Shown here: positions 1 through 8,950 of the stretch, piece by piece
Position numbering within the stretch: position 1 is the stretch's first letter
Layout: each line of letters starts with the position of its first letter
Origin: Clavibacter michiganensis subsp. tessellarius
Lineage (GTDB): Bacteria; Actinomycetota; Actinomycetes; Actinomycetales; Microbacteriaceae
Length of the DNA stretch: 64,000 nucleotides
Direction: 5' to 3'
Assembly (NCBI RefSeq): GCF_021922985.1
Contig: NZ_CP040788.1
Span: 2,108,001 to 2,172,000, forward strand
Notes under the pieces: model-generated
Seen by the model: the letters and a program-made list of their open reading frames with translations, nothing else
Told to the model about the DNA's origin: nothing
The model's database searches: none
Translations under genes and position numbers: made by a program

Positions 1-217
1 GCATGCCGAGCGCGCCGGCCGCCGGGATCCACGCCCGCAGCACCGACCGCAGCCCCGCGAGCCCGCACACATGCCGCGACCAGAAGAGGTACTCGTCTTC
101 CGACGGGTAGCCCTCGGTGCGCCAGTCGAAGGACCCGGCCGGGCTCTCGCCGCGCTCGATGAGCGGCGCGTTGCAGGCGAGGTCGCCCCACTGCGACTCG
201 TACGGGTACGTGGTCAT
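1..217 (-). CDS. C39-like cysteine peptidase, N-terminal fragment
   Basis: The 5' part of a gene that runs off the left edge; 72 codons are visible. The start is ATG at 217 behind a good GAGGAG ribosome site. Around residues 50-55 the sequence HVCGLAGL resembles the catalytic-cysteine motif of C39-like peptidases (CGxAAL type), which makes Cys51 the likely nucleophile. No signal peptide is visible, so the protein is probably cytosolic. The His and Asp needed for the family lie outside the window, so the assignment rests on one motif; a conserved actinobacterial protein of unknown function is the alternative. Confidence 0.5.
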   Translation of the reverse strand, partial: MTTYPYESQWGDLACNAPLIERGESPAGSFDWRTEGYPSEDEYLFWSRHVCGLAGLRSVLRAWIPAAGALGM

Positions 218-413
218 GCGCGCTCCTCGGGTCGGATGCGTCCCACGGTCCCACGTCGCAGGCCGGCGGGCGGCACGGCACAGCACCACGGGTCCCCGTC
301 GGCCCCACCCGCCCATCACCTGACCGTCCGGCCGTGAGCGGACATCGGCCGCGGATCCCTGGGGAGCGCGGGATAGCTTCCTGGGAGCGGACATCCGCAG
401 AAAATTGGACACC

Positions 414-1430
414 ATGAAGCACGACCCCCGCACCATCCGCACCGCGACCACCCTCCTCCTGGGTCTCGCCCTCACCGCCGGGATCCTCACCGCGGCATCT
501 CCCGCCAGCGCCGCGACCAGCGGCGCCGCGAGCACCGCGCCCACGGCCGTCACCGCCGCCCCCACCGTCTCCGACGCGCGGCTCCGCTTCGGTGTCGCGA
601 CCCCCGGCGGGCCGACCGCCGGCGGCGAGCTCGACCAGGTCGCCGCGCAGGTCGGCGAGGACCCGAGCATCGTGCTCTCGTACGCCGACTTCACGCAGGC
701 GCCGCCCATCCAGGCCCTCGACGAGGTCCGCGCACGGGGCGCGGAGAGCCTCCTCACGTGGGAGCCGTGGAAGGCGGGAGCTGGCGTGGACCAGCCCGGC
801 TTCTCGAACGCGAGCATCCTCGCGGGCGACCACGATGCGTACCTCCGCGAGTGGGGCACCCAGCTGGCCGCCTGGGGCGGTCCCGTCTCCCTCCGCTACG
901 CGCACGAGATGAACGGCGACTGGTACCCGTGGGCCGAGGGCGTCAACGGCAACGCGGCGGGCTCCTACGCCGCCGCGTGGAAGCACGTGCACGACGTCGT
1001 CGTGGGCCAGGGCGCCACCAACGTCCGCTGGGTGTGGACGCCGAACGTGCCGTACACCGGATCCACCCTCCTCGCCGGCCTCTACCCGGGCGCCGGGTAC
1101 GTCGACGTCGTCGGGCTCGACGGCTACAACTGGGGCACCGGCGTCGCCGGCCGCGCCTGGGTCTCGCCGTCCGACCTCTTCGGCTTCGGCCTCGAGCGGC
1201 TGCGCGCCGTCGCGGCGGGCAAGCCGATCATCATCGCGGAGACCGCGTCGTCCGAGGTCGGCGGATCGAAGGCCGCCTGGGACACCGACCTCGTCGCGTT
1301 CCTGCAGGCCCAGCCCGACGTCGTCGCCTTCGTCTGGTTCGACATGGACAAGGAGGCGGACTGGCGCATCGGCAGCTCCGCGTCCTCCACCACGGCCATC
1401 CGCGACGCGCTCGCCGCCCGCCGCGTCTGA
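414..1430 (+). CDS. Secreted glycoside hydrolase family 26 (beta-mannanase-like)
   Basis: About 338 residues. An N-terminal signal peptide has a basic start, a hydrophobic stretch and a likely cleavage after ASPASA near residue 30. The rest is one GH26-type catalytic domain: the HEMNGDWYPW block carries the probable acid/base Glu165, and IIIAETASSE carries the probable nucleophile Glu276. GH26 enzymes cleave beta-1,4-mannan or mixed-linkage glucan, so an exported plant-polysaccharide or exopolysaccharide hydrolase fits. The reading frame also opens at a TTG at 405, but the ATG at 414 starts a more typical signal peptide. A TAGCTT element at 373-378 could be its -10 box. The next gene is a paralogue. 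Confidence 0.82.
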   Translation: MKHDPRTIRTATTLLLGLALTAGILTAASPASAATSGAASTAPTAVTAAPTVSDARLRFGVATPGGPTAGGELDQVAAQVGEDPSIVLSYADFTQAPPIQALDEVRARGAESLLTWEPWKAGAGVDQPGFSNASILAGDHDAYLREWGTQLAAWGGPVSLRYAHEMNGDWYPWAEGVNGNAAGSYAAAWKHVHDVVVGQGATNVRWVWTPNVPYTGSTLLAGLYPGAGYVDVVGLDGYNWGTGVAGRAWVSPSDLFGFGLERLRAVAAGKPIIIAETASSEVGGSKAAWDTDLVAFLQAQPDVVAFVWFDMDKEADWRIGSSASSTTAIRDALAARRV

Positions 1431-1542
1431 TGGCCGCTCAGCCCCCGTCATCGGATCCCGTCGCCAGACGGACATCCGATGGACGGCGGGCACCGAAGAA
1501 CATACGATCGCATACATCCATCGGGGGAAGGACCCTATCGCC

Positions 1543-2943
1543 ATGCCCACTCGCCGCCGCCTCAAATGCGCTGTCGTCACCGCCGTCGCACCCGCGGTCG
1601 TGACGGCGACCGTCCTCGTCGCTCCCGCGGCCGCCACCCGCGCCGCCGCGGCGGAGACCGTGCCCACCGCGCCCGCCGCGATCGTCCTCTCCGTCGCCTC
1701 CGGTCCCGTCGGGACGCCCGTGACCGTCACCGGCACGGGCTTCGCCGCCAAGAAGGCCGCGGTCGTCGCCGTCGGGTCGACCACGAAGCGCATCACGACC
1801 ACCGCCGCCGGCCGCTTCACGACCGCCGTCGCGATCCCCCGCACCTCGCTCTCGACCATCAGGATCACCGCGACCGCGGGCACGCGCTCGGCCGCGTCCA
1901 CGTTCACGGTCACGCCGGCGAAGTCGAGCGGATCCGCCCGCCTCGGCGCCCCGGCGCCCGCGCCCACGACGACCCCCGCCCCGGCCGCGACGCCCGTTCC
2001 CGCAGCGACCCCCGCGCCCGCTCCCGCGACGACGCCGGCCACGCCCGCCGCCTCCGCGCCCGCCGCCTCCTCCGCCCCCGCCATCAGCTCCGCGCGCCTG
2101 CGCCTCGGCCTCTCGACCCCCGGCGGGCCCACCGCGAACGGCGAGCTCGATGCGGCATCCGCGGAGCTCGGCGAGAGCCCGTCCATCGTGATGAGCCACG
2201 TCGACTTCACGAACCCCGCCCCGATCGCGGGCCTGACGAGCGTCGCCGCGCGCGGCGCCGACAGCCTCCTCACCTGGGAGCCGTGGAAGGGCGGCGCGGG
2301 CACGAGCCAGCCCGCGTACTCCAACGCGCGCATCATCGCCGGCGACCAGGACGCCTACATCCGCTCCTGGGGCGCCGACCTCGCGAAGTACGGCAAGACC
2401 GTCTACCTCCGCTACGGCCACGAGATGAACGGCAACTGGTACCCCTGGTCGGACGGCGTCAACGGCAACGCGCCCGGCTCCTACGTCCAGGCGTGGAAGC
2501 ACGTGCACGACCTCGTCGTCGCGCAGGGCGCCACCAACGTGAAGTGGGTGTGGAGCCCGAACGTGCCCTACCCGGGATCCACCGACCTCGCCTCGCTCTA
2601 CCCGGGCAGCGACCAGGTCGACGTCGTCGCGCTCGACGGCTACAACTGGGGATCCGCGCCCGGCCAGCGCTGGACGGATCCGGCCGCGCTGTTCGGCCCC
2701 GGCATCGACCGCCTCCGCGCGGTCGCGCCCGGCAAGCCGCTCGTCATCGGCGAGGTGGCGTCGAGCGAGGTCGGCGGATCCAAGGCCGCGTGGAACCGCG
2801 ACCTCGTCGCCTACCTGCAGGCGCAGCCCGACGTGCTCGGCTTCGTGTGGTTCGACTTCAAGAAGGAGGAGGACTGGCGGATCGACAGCTCGGCCGCCTC
2901 CGCCACCGCCCTCCGCGACGCGCTCGCCCTCCGGCGCGGCTGA
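1543..2943 (+). CDS. Secreted GH26 glycosidase with N-terminal Ig/IPT-like domain
   Basis: 466 residues, a longer paralogue of the preceding gene. Order: signal peptide (about 1-40), a beta-rich Ig/IPT-like module (about 45-125, rich in TVTVTGTGF-type strands), a Pro/Ala/Thr-rich linker (about 130-180), then the GH26 domain. The catalytic pair is Glu294 in GHEMNGNWYPW and Glu404 in VIGEVASSEVGG. The module plus linker should display the enzyme away from the cell or bind polymer; its ligand cannot be told from sequence. Start ATG follows GGGGGAAGGA. The domain layout suggests a duplication in which one copy gained or lost the accessory module. Confidence 0.82.
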   Translation: MPTRRRLKCAVVTAVAPAVVTATVLVAPAAATRAAAAETVPTAPAAIVLSVASGPVGTPVTVTGTGFAAKKAAVVAVGSTTKRITTTAAGRFTTAVAIPRTSLSTIRITATAGTRSAASTFTVTPAKSSGSARLGAPAPAPTTTPAPAATPVPAATPAPAPATTPATPAASAPAASSAPAISSARLRLGLSTPGGPTANGELDAASAELGESPSIVMSHVDFTNPAPIAGLTSVAARGADSLLTWEPWKGGAGTSQPAYSNARIIAGDQDAYIRSWGADLAKYGKTVYLRYGHEMNGNWYPWSDGVNGNAPGSYVQAWKHVHDLVVAQGATNVKWVWSPNVPYPGSTDLASLYPGSDQVDVVALDGYNWGSAPGQRWTDPAALFGPGIDRLRAVAPGKPLVIGEVASSEVGGSKAAWNRDLVAYLQAQPDVLGFVWFDFKKEEDWRIDSSAASATALRDALALRRG

Positions 2944-3070
2944 TCGCGCGCATCCGGGTCCCGCACAGTCACCGTCCAGCTCGCGCAGGGGCGTCACGAG
3001 GAGAGCGCGGCCTACGATCTGACCTGCGCGCCTCCGACCCGACGGTGGCGCGCGTGATGAGGAGGCGGTG

Positions 3071-4381
3071 GTGACCCGAGCGCACCGGCGGCGCGAGACC
3101 GCGCTCGCCCTCGCCGCCGTGCTCGTCGGCCTCGTGATCCTGCCGGCCCCGCCCGGATCCGGCGTCGAGGGGGGCTTCGCGCAGCTCGACCGCTACGCCG
3201 CCCTCACCGCGGTGCAGGCCCAGCGGATGATCCAGGCGCACCCGGCCCTCGAGCTGCAGGTGATGGACGCGTCGCCCGAGCGCGTCGTCTCCTGGTGGGC
3301 CGCCAAGGACCGGAAGCACCAGCGCGCGCTCATCCGCAGCTCGCCCCAGCTCGTCGGCAACCTCGACGGGATCGACTACGCCTCGCGCGACGCCGCCAAC
3401 CGGCGCCAGCTCCGCGCCGAGCTGCGCACGGAGCGGGAGGCGGTCGCCGCACACCCCGACGACGCCGACGCGCGGGACAGCCTCACCGCCCTCACGGCGA
3501 TCCGCGACGCGCTCAAGCCGGCGGCCCGCGCGGGCGGGCACGCCGAGCCGCGGCGCTGGCTCGTGTCGCTGAGCCATCGGGATCCGCCGCTCGCCGCCAT
3601 CGCGGTCGGCGACCTCGACACCGCCCGCCAGGTCACCTTCACGGTGCCGGGCATGGGCACCTACACCGACGACATGCAGCTCTGGACCGAGACCGCGCAG
3701 AACGTGTTCGACGCGCAGGCGTCGGTCGGCGCCCCGGCCGCGCACGCCGTGGTCGCGTGGATCGGCTACCGCACCCCGCCGCCCGGCGTCGACGCGACGC
3801 TCGGCGACTACGCGGAGCGCGGCGCCCCGCTGCTCGCGAGCGAGATCGCCGGGCTGCATGCGGCACGGCACGGCGGCGACCTGGCGAGCGTGAACGTCAT
3901 CGCGCACTCGTACGGATCCACCATGGCCGCTGACGCCCTCGCCGCCCGCGACCTCGGCGTCGACTCCTTCGTCATGCTCGGCTCGGCCGGCGTCGAGGAC
4001 GGCATCGCGGACGCGCGCCAGCTGCACGCCCGCCACGTCTACGCGGGCGAGGCGGCGGACGACGACGAGGCCGAGTGGGGCCGGCTCTCCCGGCAGGATC
4101 CGCGTGCTCCCGGCTTCGGCGCCACCGTCATCTCCGTCGACGGGGATCCCGCCCGCGGACTCCTGCCCGTCACCACGCACGCGCCCGTCCTGCACTCGCG
4201 GTGGAACGACGACCCGGACTCCCGCGCCTGGTCGACCATCCGCGATCCGGCCGAGCGCGCCGCCGAGTTCGCCGCGCACGAGAAGACGTACGGCTACCTC
4301 GACGCGGGGACGGAGTCGCTGCGGAACGCGGCGATCGCGACGACGCCGCACGCGAGAGAGCGGCTCGACGCGGCGGGCTGA
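3071..4381 (+). CDS. DUF1023-type alpha/beta hydrolase
   Basis: About 436 residues. A single hydrophobic segment near residues 10-30 suggests a membrane anchor or uncleaved signal. The C-terminal half is an alpha/beta hydrolase domain of the DUF1023 family: VIAHSYGSTMA holds the nucleophile elbow (Ser in AHSYGS), with the usual strand LGVDSFVMLGSAGV after it. The substrate is unknown; family members are predicted lipases or esterases. A GTG at 3068 is also possible, but AGGAGG at 3060-3065 is better spaced for the GTG at 3071. Confidence 0.75.
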   Translation: MTRAHRRRETALALAAVLVGLVILPAPPGSGVEGGFAQLDRYAALTAVQAQRMIQAHPALELQVMDASPERVVSWWAAKDRKHQRALIRSSPQLVGNLDGIDYASRDAANRRQLRAELRTEREAVAAHPDDADARDSLTALTAIRDALKPAARAGGHAEPRRWLVSLSHRDPPLAAIAVGDLDTARQVTFTVPGMGTYTDDMQLWTETAQNVFDAQASVGAPAAHAVVAWIGYRTPPPGVDATLGDYAERGAPLLASEIAGLHAARHGGDLASVNVIAHSYGSTMAADALAARDLGVDSFVMLGSAGVEDGIADARQLHARHVYAGEAADDDEAEWGRLSRQDPRAPGFGATVISVDGDPARGLLPVTTHAPVLHSRWNDDPDSRAWSTIRDPAERAAEFAAHEKTYGYLDAGTESLRNAAIATTPHARERLDAAG

Positions 4382-4522
4382 GCGCAACCGCCGGCACGCC
4401 TGCCGCATGTCGAACCGCCGATGCCTCATCTTGATCATCGCCGAAGCCGCCTCGATCGCGTTCGCGGTCACCGGGTCACGGGTGCGCTCGGGCTGCTTCT
4501 CGACGCCTGAGAGGTCGCCGCC
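4382..4522. other. Degenerate intergenic DNA left of the insertion
   Basis: No supported gene. A short plus-strand frame from ATG 4407 begins MSNRRCLILIIAEAASIAFAV, which looks like the first membrane helix of some protein, but it then runs into the pseudogene fragment described next. It is either a decayed gene start or chance. Confidence 0.4.
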
Positions 4523-4669
4523 TCAGACCGACACGCGCTCCCCGAGCGACGCCTGCCGCGACTGCTCCACGTCGACGTGCATGTCGTCCGCCGCGCGTCG
4601 ACCACGTGCGACGGGTCGCCTAACAGCGCTCCGCCGCCCGGCCGACTTGTGTCACGCCGACGCCGCAAA
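4523..4669 (-). pseudogene. 3'-terminal fragment of a GT9 glycosyltransferase gene
   Basis: Read on the minus strand, this segment matches the last ~45 codons of the intact glycosyltransferase gene ending at 6551. CGVGVTQVGRAAERC aligns with CGVDVTQVGWTAERC, DPSHVVDAR with DPSHVADVR, and DDMHVDVEQSRQASL with DDVHADVEQLRRASL. The fragment has an in-frame TAG after AERC and two single-base deletions, so it is not translatable. It keeps its own natural end, LGERVSV-stop, whereas the intact gene ends in a different tail. It lies directly left of the AT-richer insert, so it marks the old gene end displaced by the insertion. Confidence 0.8.
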
Positions 4670-4780
4670 CAATTAGGCGTGACCTGATCCCCAGCGCGAA
4701 GGCGCCCGCCCTGAAGCGGTGGCAAGCTTTCGCTTCACGGCCAGACAACGCGAAAGTCAAAGAGTGCGCCATAATAAGTT

Positions 4781-6490
4781 ATGGACTTCCTCGACGGCTT
4801 CGCGTTCTCCGGTTACAGAAGTTTTGCTTCAGAGGGACTCGCAGTACTGCATCCTCTTCGCAAAGTTAATTTGATTGCCGGACAGAATAATGTAGGCAAA
4901 TCTAATGTAATGAGAGTCTTGAAGTCCGCATTCGGGGTAGAACGAGGTGCCGTGGGTCCATTCGATAGACCCCATGGAGACGCAGAGCAGACCATTAGGA
5001 AACTGCAATATTTCACCTTCGAATCCATCATCGCATGGCCCGGATCTGCGCACCTTCTGCCTCATCTGAAGCAATATCTTCTAGACTTACTGACTAAGTT
5101 TGCCGCACAAACCGAACTGAGTCACGATGGTGGTCTTTGGCTGCAGATAAATGATAGCGGATCCATCGATTCGGACGCGCTCCGGGCGGTCTCGCAGAAA
5201 GTTGGCGACTCAATACAAACGCGCGAGCTTGCTCTCGCAATCTCCGGCCAAAGCAGTAGCCGTAGAGGTGAGGATGGACATTTTGTGCTTGAACGAATAT
5301 TTGCTCACATGCCACCCACCCCAACCTCACACATTATTGACGGCGTCCGCGCCATTTCGGACGACAACGAGGAGGCGCCGGACCTAAATGGTCGAAGTAT
5401 CAAAGGTAGGCTACTGCGGCTTCAAAACCCGCCGACGAGCCGACTAGAAGATAAGCATCTCTTCAACGCTATCCAAGATTTCGTTCGAGCAGTTCTGGAC
5501 GACAGTAGTATCACAATAAATATTCCCTATGATTTATCGACCATTCACATAACACAAGATGGCCACACGTTGCCGATCGAGAATCTGGGGACGGGCATTC
5601 ACGAGGTGGTTATAATTGCCGCGGCATCTACTATTCTCGGAGATTCCATCGTCTGCATAGAAGAGCCTGAAGTGCATTTGCACCCAGTACTACAGAGGAA
5701 GCTGCTCAGGTATCTAGCCGAGCACACATCGAACCAGTACTTCATCGCGACACACTCGGCTCATATTTTAGATTCAGGCATAGGGTCTATTTTTCACGTT
5801 ACTCGGACAGCAGGCGCCTCGGCCGTGACGTACGCGGGCTCCGCCAACGGACGAGCGGCGTTATGCGCGGATCTTGGATATCGCCCCTCGGACCTAGTTC
5901 AAACCAATGCGGTACTATGGGTAGAGGGTCCATCCGATCGTATTTATTTGAAACATTGGATTGACTCTTTTGCACCAGGGCGGTTCATCGAGGGCATACA
6001 CTACTCGATCATGTTCTACGGTGGCGCGCTACTCAAAATGCTATCTCCACTAGATATTGAAGAAATCGACGAGTTTATTTCACTCCGAAGCCTGAACAGA
6101 TATATGCTTGTCATGATGGACTCTGACAAGAAGCTCGAGAGCGCGGAGCTGAATGACAGCAAAAAGAGAGTAATCAATGGGCTGGAAGGCGACCCCGAGT
6201 GCAGCCTAAGCTGGGTGACGGCCGGATACACGGTAGAGAACTACATTCCACAAGTCGCACTTGATGCCGCCGTACGTATAGCTCACCCATCCACAAATGG
6301 CAGAACCTTCACTTCTCAACGTCGATATACCAATCCTCTGTCGGGGCGGCGACTCGGGGTTAGTCAGCCGAGTAAAGTGGCGATCGCGAAACAAGTTGTG
6401 GCAGCAGGATCCCCCACTTGGACCTTGGACCTCGAGTCGCAAATTCGGGCGACTATTGCCCTAATAGAGCGAGCTAATATTCAAGCGTAG
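4781..6490 (+). CDS. OLD-family ATP-dependent endonuclease (AAA ATPase + TOPRIM)
   Basis: 569 residues. The N-terminal SMC/OLD-type ATPase has Walker A GQNNVGKSN (34-42), Walker B CIEEPEVHLHP with Glu294/Glu295, and the ATHSAH switch near 325. The C-terminal TOPRIM nuclease domain shows VEGPSD (381-386) and DSD (447-449), the metal-binding acids. OLD nucleases cut DNA in an ATP-linked manner and act in phage defence. No helicase partner (GajB type) is adjacent, which fits class 1, single-gene OLD. Base and codon use are much more AT-rich than every neighbour (ATA, TTA and AAT codons are common), so it is horizontally acquired. There is no clear ribosome site; CATAAT lies 5 bases before the ATG, so a leaderless mRNA is possible. 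Confidence 0.85.
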   Translation: MDFLDGFAFSGYRSFASEGLAVLHPLRKVNLIAGQNNVGKSNVMRVLKSAFGVERGAVGPFDRPHGDAEQTIRKLQYFTFESIIAWPGSAHLLPHLKQYLLDLLTKFAAQTELSHDGGLWLQINDSGSIDSDALRAVSQKVGDSIQTRELALAISGQSSSRRGEDGHFVLERIFAHMPPTPTSHIIDGVRAISDDNEEAPDLNGRSIKGRLLRLQNPPTSRLEDKHLFNAIQDFVRAVLDDSSITINIPYDLSTIHITQDGHTLPIENLGTGIHEVVIIAAASTILGDSIVCIEEPEVHLHPVLQRKLLRYLAEHTSNQYFIATHSAHILDSGIGSIFHVTRTAGASAVTYAGSANGRAALCADLGYRPSDLVQTNAVLWVEGPSDRIYLKHWIDSFAPGRFIEGIHYSIMFYGGALLKMLSPLDIEEIDEFISLRSLNRYMLVMMDSDKKLESAELNDSKKRVINGLEGDPECSLSWVTAGYTVENYIPQVALDAAVRIAHPSTNGRTFTSQRRYTNPLSGRRLGVSQPSKVAIAKQVVAAGSPTWTLDLESQIRATIALIERANIQA

Positions 6491-6550
6491 GCGAAGTGTA
6501 GTAGTCAATATTTCCCAAAGGACTCTACTGAAAACCGGGTGTCTCGCATA

Positions 6551-7690
6551 TCAAAGTAGAATCGAGATCTGAGACAGCGACGCCCGCCGCAGCTGCTCCA
6601 CGTCCGCGTGCACGTCGTCCACGCGCACATCGGCGACGTGCGACGGGTCGTGCGCGCAGCGCTCGGCGGTCCAGCCGACCTGGGTGACGTCGACGCCGCA
6701 GACCGGGCAGCGCGTGGTCCAGCCGATGTGGATCCGGTGCCGCGTGCGCCCGAACGCCGCCGCGTTCACGACGTTGCCGAACCAGAACACCCCGACCGTG
6801 CGCGCACCGACGGCCTGCGCGAGGTGGCGCGGGCCGCTGTCGTTGCCGAGCACGACGTCGGCGTGCGTGAAGAGGCCGGCGAGCTCGCCGAGGGTCAGGG
6901 AGTCGGCGAGCGAGGTGATCCGCGCGGCCTGCTCCGCGGGCAGGCCCTCCCGGCCGAGCGCGACGATCCGGTCGGCGTCCGCGGCGTCGGTCGCGTCGCC
7001 CACGACGACCACCTGCGCGTCGTCGGCGGCGGCCCGCCGCGCGACCTCCGCGAACGACTCGACCGGCCATCGGCGGCGCGGGTCGGTGGCGCCCGGGTGG
7101 ATCACGACGAGCCCGCCCGGCGCGCCCGTCACGTGCTCGGCCGCCGCGGCGCGCTCGGCGTCGGTCACCTCGACGACCGGCTCCAGGTCGGCGACGGGCG
7201 CGCCCGCGAGCCCCGCGACCTCGAGCCCGCGCAGCACCTCGTGCTGGTAGTAGACGTACGGGATCACGCGCTCGAGCCGCTCGGCGTCGTCGGTCGCCGT
7301 GCCCACGGTGTGCCGCGCGCCGAGCCGCAGCAGGAACGGGTTGGAGTTGCGTCCGCCGCCGTGCACCTGCACGGCGAGGTCGAAGCGGCGCTCGCGCATC
7401 CGGGCCGCGAACGCCTCGACCTCCGCGGGGTCCGGATCCGTGCCCGGCACGTCCCGCACCCCGTGCGCGACCGGCAGCACCTCGATCTCCTCGGGCGCTC
7501 CCGGGCGACCGGCCAGCAGCGCGCGGTGCAGCGGCGTGCCGAGCAGCGTGATCCGCGCGCCCGGGTACGCGGCCCGCAGCGCCGCGATCGCGGGCAGCGC
7601 GAAGATCAGGTCGCCGAGCCCGCCGCCGCGCAGCACGGCGATGGAGCGGACGCGAGGGAAGGTCTCGTGGAGCGGGGCGACGACGGGCAC
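6551..7690 (-). CDS. Glycosyltransferase family 9 (heptosyltransferase-like)
   Basis: 379 residues from GTG 7690, behind AGGAGG. The N-terminal domain has RGGGLGDLIFALPAI (about 20-34), the acceptor-side motif of GT9. The C-terminal nucleotide-sugar domain has VVIHPGATDPRRRWP and VLGNDSGPRHLAQAVG. GT9 enzymes move heptose from ADP-heptose; in Gram-positives the acceptor is a cell-surface glycan or glycoprotein. An HldE-like enzyme that could supply ADP-heptose is encoded at 16.8 kb. The last residues (SQISILL) come from AT-rich inserted DNA and differ from the ending kept in the displaced fragment at 4523-4669, so the present C-terminus was probably replaced when the insertion arrived. Confidence 0.85.
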   Translation of the reverse strand: MPVVAPLHETFPRVRSIAVLRGGGLGDLIFALPAIAALRAAYPGARITLLGTPLHRALLAGRPGAPEEIEVLPVAHGVRDVPGTDPDPAEVEAFAARMRERRFDLAVQVHGGGRNSNPFLLRLGARHTVGTATDDAERLERVIPYVYYQHEVLRGLEVAGLAGAPVADLEPVVEVTDAERAAAAEHVTGAPGGLVVIHPGATDPRRRWPVESFAEVARRAAADDAQVVVVGDATDAADADRIVALGREGLPAEQAARITSLADSLTLGELAGLFTHADVVLGNDSGPRHLAQAVGARTVGVFWFGNVVNAAAFGRTRHRIHIGWTTRCPVCGVDVTQVGWTAERCAHDPSHVADVRVDDVHADVEQLRRASLSQISILL

Positions 7691-7766
7691 GGGCGGGCCT
7701 CCTGGTCGGGCGGGCGGGTCCCCCTCCCCGTTCCCCGCGGCGGGCGGGTCGAAACGGGGGCGCCCG

Positions 7767-8840
7767 TCAGGTCGCTTCGGCGGGCCGGGCGTCCGCCCGC
7801 GGCGCCGCCGCGCTCTCGCGCACCACGAGCCGCGTCGGCACGATGCGCTCGCCCGAGGGCTCGCGGCCGTCGAGCATCTCCAGCAGGACCTGCATCGAGC
7901 GGCGGCCGATCTCGGTGAAGTCCTGGTGCACGGTGGTGAGCGGCGGCCAGAACGAGCTCGACTCCTCGGTGTCGTCGAAGCCGACCACGCTGATGTCGCC
8001 CGGCACGTCGCGCCCGAGCTCGTGCAGCGCGTGCATGATCCCGAGCGCCATCTGGTCGTTCGCGGCCACGATCCCGGTGATGTCGGCGCGCTGCCCGAGC
8101 TCCTTGCCGATGCGGTAGCCGGACGCGGTGGTCCAGTCGCCCTGCGCGGGATCCTCCGGGGAGAGCCCGGCGTCGACCATCGTCGCCCGCCACTCCGCCG
8201 CGCGCCGGGCCGCCGAGTACGAGGTGGACGGGCCGGCGACGTGCACGATCGCGGTGTGCCCGAGGTCCAGCAGGTGCTGGGTCACGAGGCGCGTGCCCTG
8301 CTCCTGGTCGGTGTCGACGACCACGAACGGGTCGCCCGCGTCGGAGTCGATGATCACGACGGGCAGACCCACGGGGATGATGACGTCGGCCCGGTCGAGC
8401 ATGTGCGCCTCGATGATGATGACGACCCCGTCGACCGCCTCCTCCTGCAGCCGGCTGAACGCACCGGCCACCTCGCCCTCGGTGGGGTGCGGCACGGGCA
8501 TCAGCGTGATCGTGTAGCCGGCGTCGGACGCGGCCGTGACGATCGCGTCGAGCGTGCGCATGTTCCCGAGGGTCGAGAGCGTGAACATGATGATGCCGAT
8601 GCTGCGGAAGCGGCCCGTCTTCAGCGCCCGGGCCGCGCTGTTCGGCCGGTAGCCGAGCTCGGCCATCGCGTCGACCACGCGCTGGCGGGTCGAGGCCTCC
8701 ACGTTCTGCGCGCCGTTGGACACGCGGGAGACGGTCTGCGCGGAGACCCCGGCGTGCGCCGCGACGTCCGCCATCGACACGGTGCGGCCGCCGGGCGTGC
8801 GCCGGCCACCCGACTTGACGGCCGACGGTGGAGATGTCAT
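7767..8840 (-). CDS. LacI-family transcriptional regulator
   Basis: About 357 residues from ATG 8840. An N-terminal LacI helix-turn-helix (MADVAAHAGVSAQTVSRVSNG, read in two parts: MADVAAHAGVSAQTVSRV and SNG) is followed by the hinge RPNSAARALKTGR and a periplasmic-binding-like sugar domain. It is divergent from a sugar importer and beta-galactosidase operon with a perfect LacI-type palindrome between them, so it most likely represses both itself and that operon until a galactoside-type inducer binds. The frame stays open upstream to 8903, but that would put the operator inside the coding region; the ATG at 8840 is preferred. Confidence 0.9.
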   Translation of the reverse strand: MTSPPSAVKSGGRRTPGGRTVSMADVAAHAGVSAQTVSRVSNGAQNVEASTRQRVVDAMAELGYRPNSAARALKTGRFRSIGIIMFTLSTLGNMRTLDAIVTAASDAGYTITLMPVPHPTEGEVAGAFSRLQEEAVDGVVIIIEAHMLDRADVIIPVGLPVVIIDSDAGDPFVVVDTDQEQGTRLVTQHLLDLGHTAIVHVAGPSTSYSAARRAAEWRATMVDAGLSPEDPAQGDWTTASGYRIGKELGQRADITGIVAANDQMALGIMHALHELGRDVPGDISVVGFDDTEESSSFWPPLTTVHQDFTEIGRRSMQVLLEMLDGREPSGERIVPTRLVVRESAAAPRADARPAEAT

Positions 8841-8858
8841 GGTTGCGAGCATCACAGA

Positions 8859-8872
8859 TGTTTGCGCAAACA
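8859..8872. promoter_or_regulatory. LacI-type operator palindrome
   Basis: TGTTTGCGCAAACA is a perfect 14-base palindrome with the central CG typical of LacI/GalR operators. It sits 18 bases before the regulator start and 78 bases before the first transporter gene, a position suited to repressing both directions. Confidence 0.85.
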
Positions 8873-8950
8873 CCCAATCCTCCCGAGGTGGGTGACAGCC
8901 CACCCCCCATGGGCTAGGAGCGCCGCGATCCCCCGACGAAGTGGAAGCAC

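Noticed and set aside
1438-2997. Long minus-strand frame opposite the second GH26 gene
   Set aside because: Composition is Gly/Arg repeats typical of an antisense shadow; the plus strand has signal peptide and catalytic motifs.
4104-4676. A 190-codon plus-strand frame over the end of the DUF1023 gene and the pseudogene
   Set aside because: It crosses a known gene in another frame and the GT9 remnant; composition is random-like.
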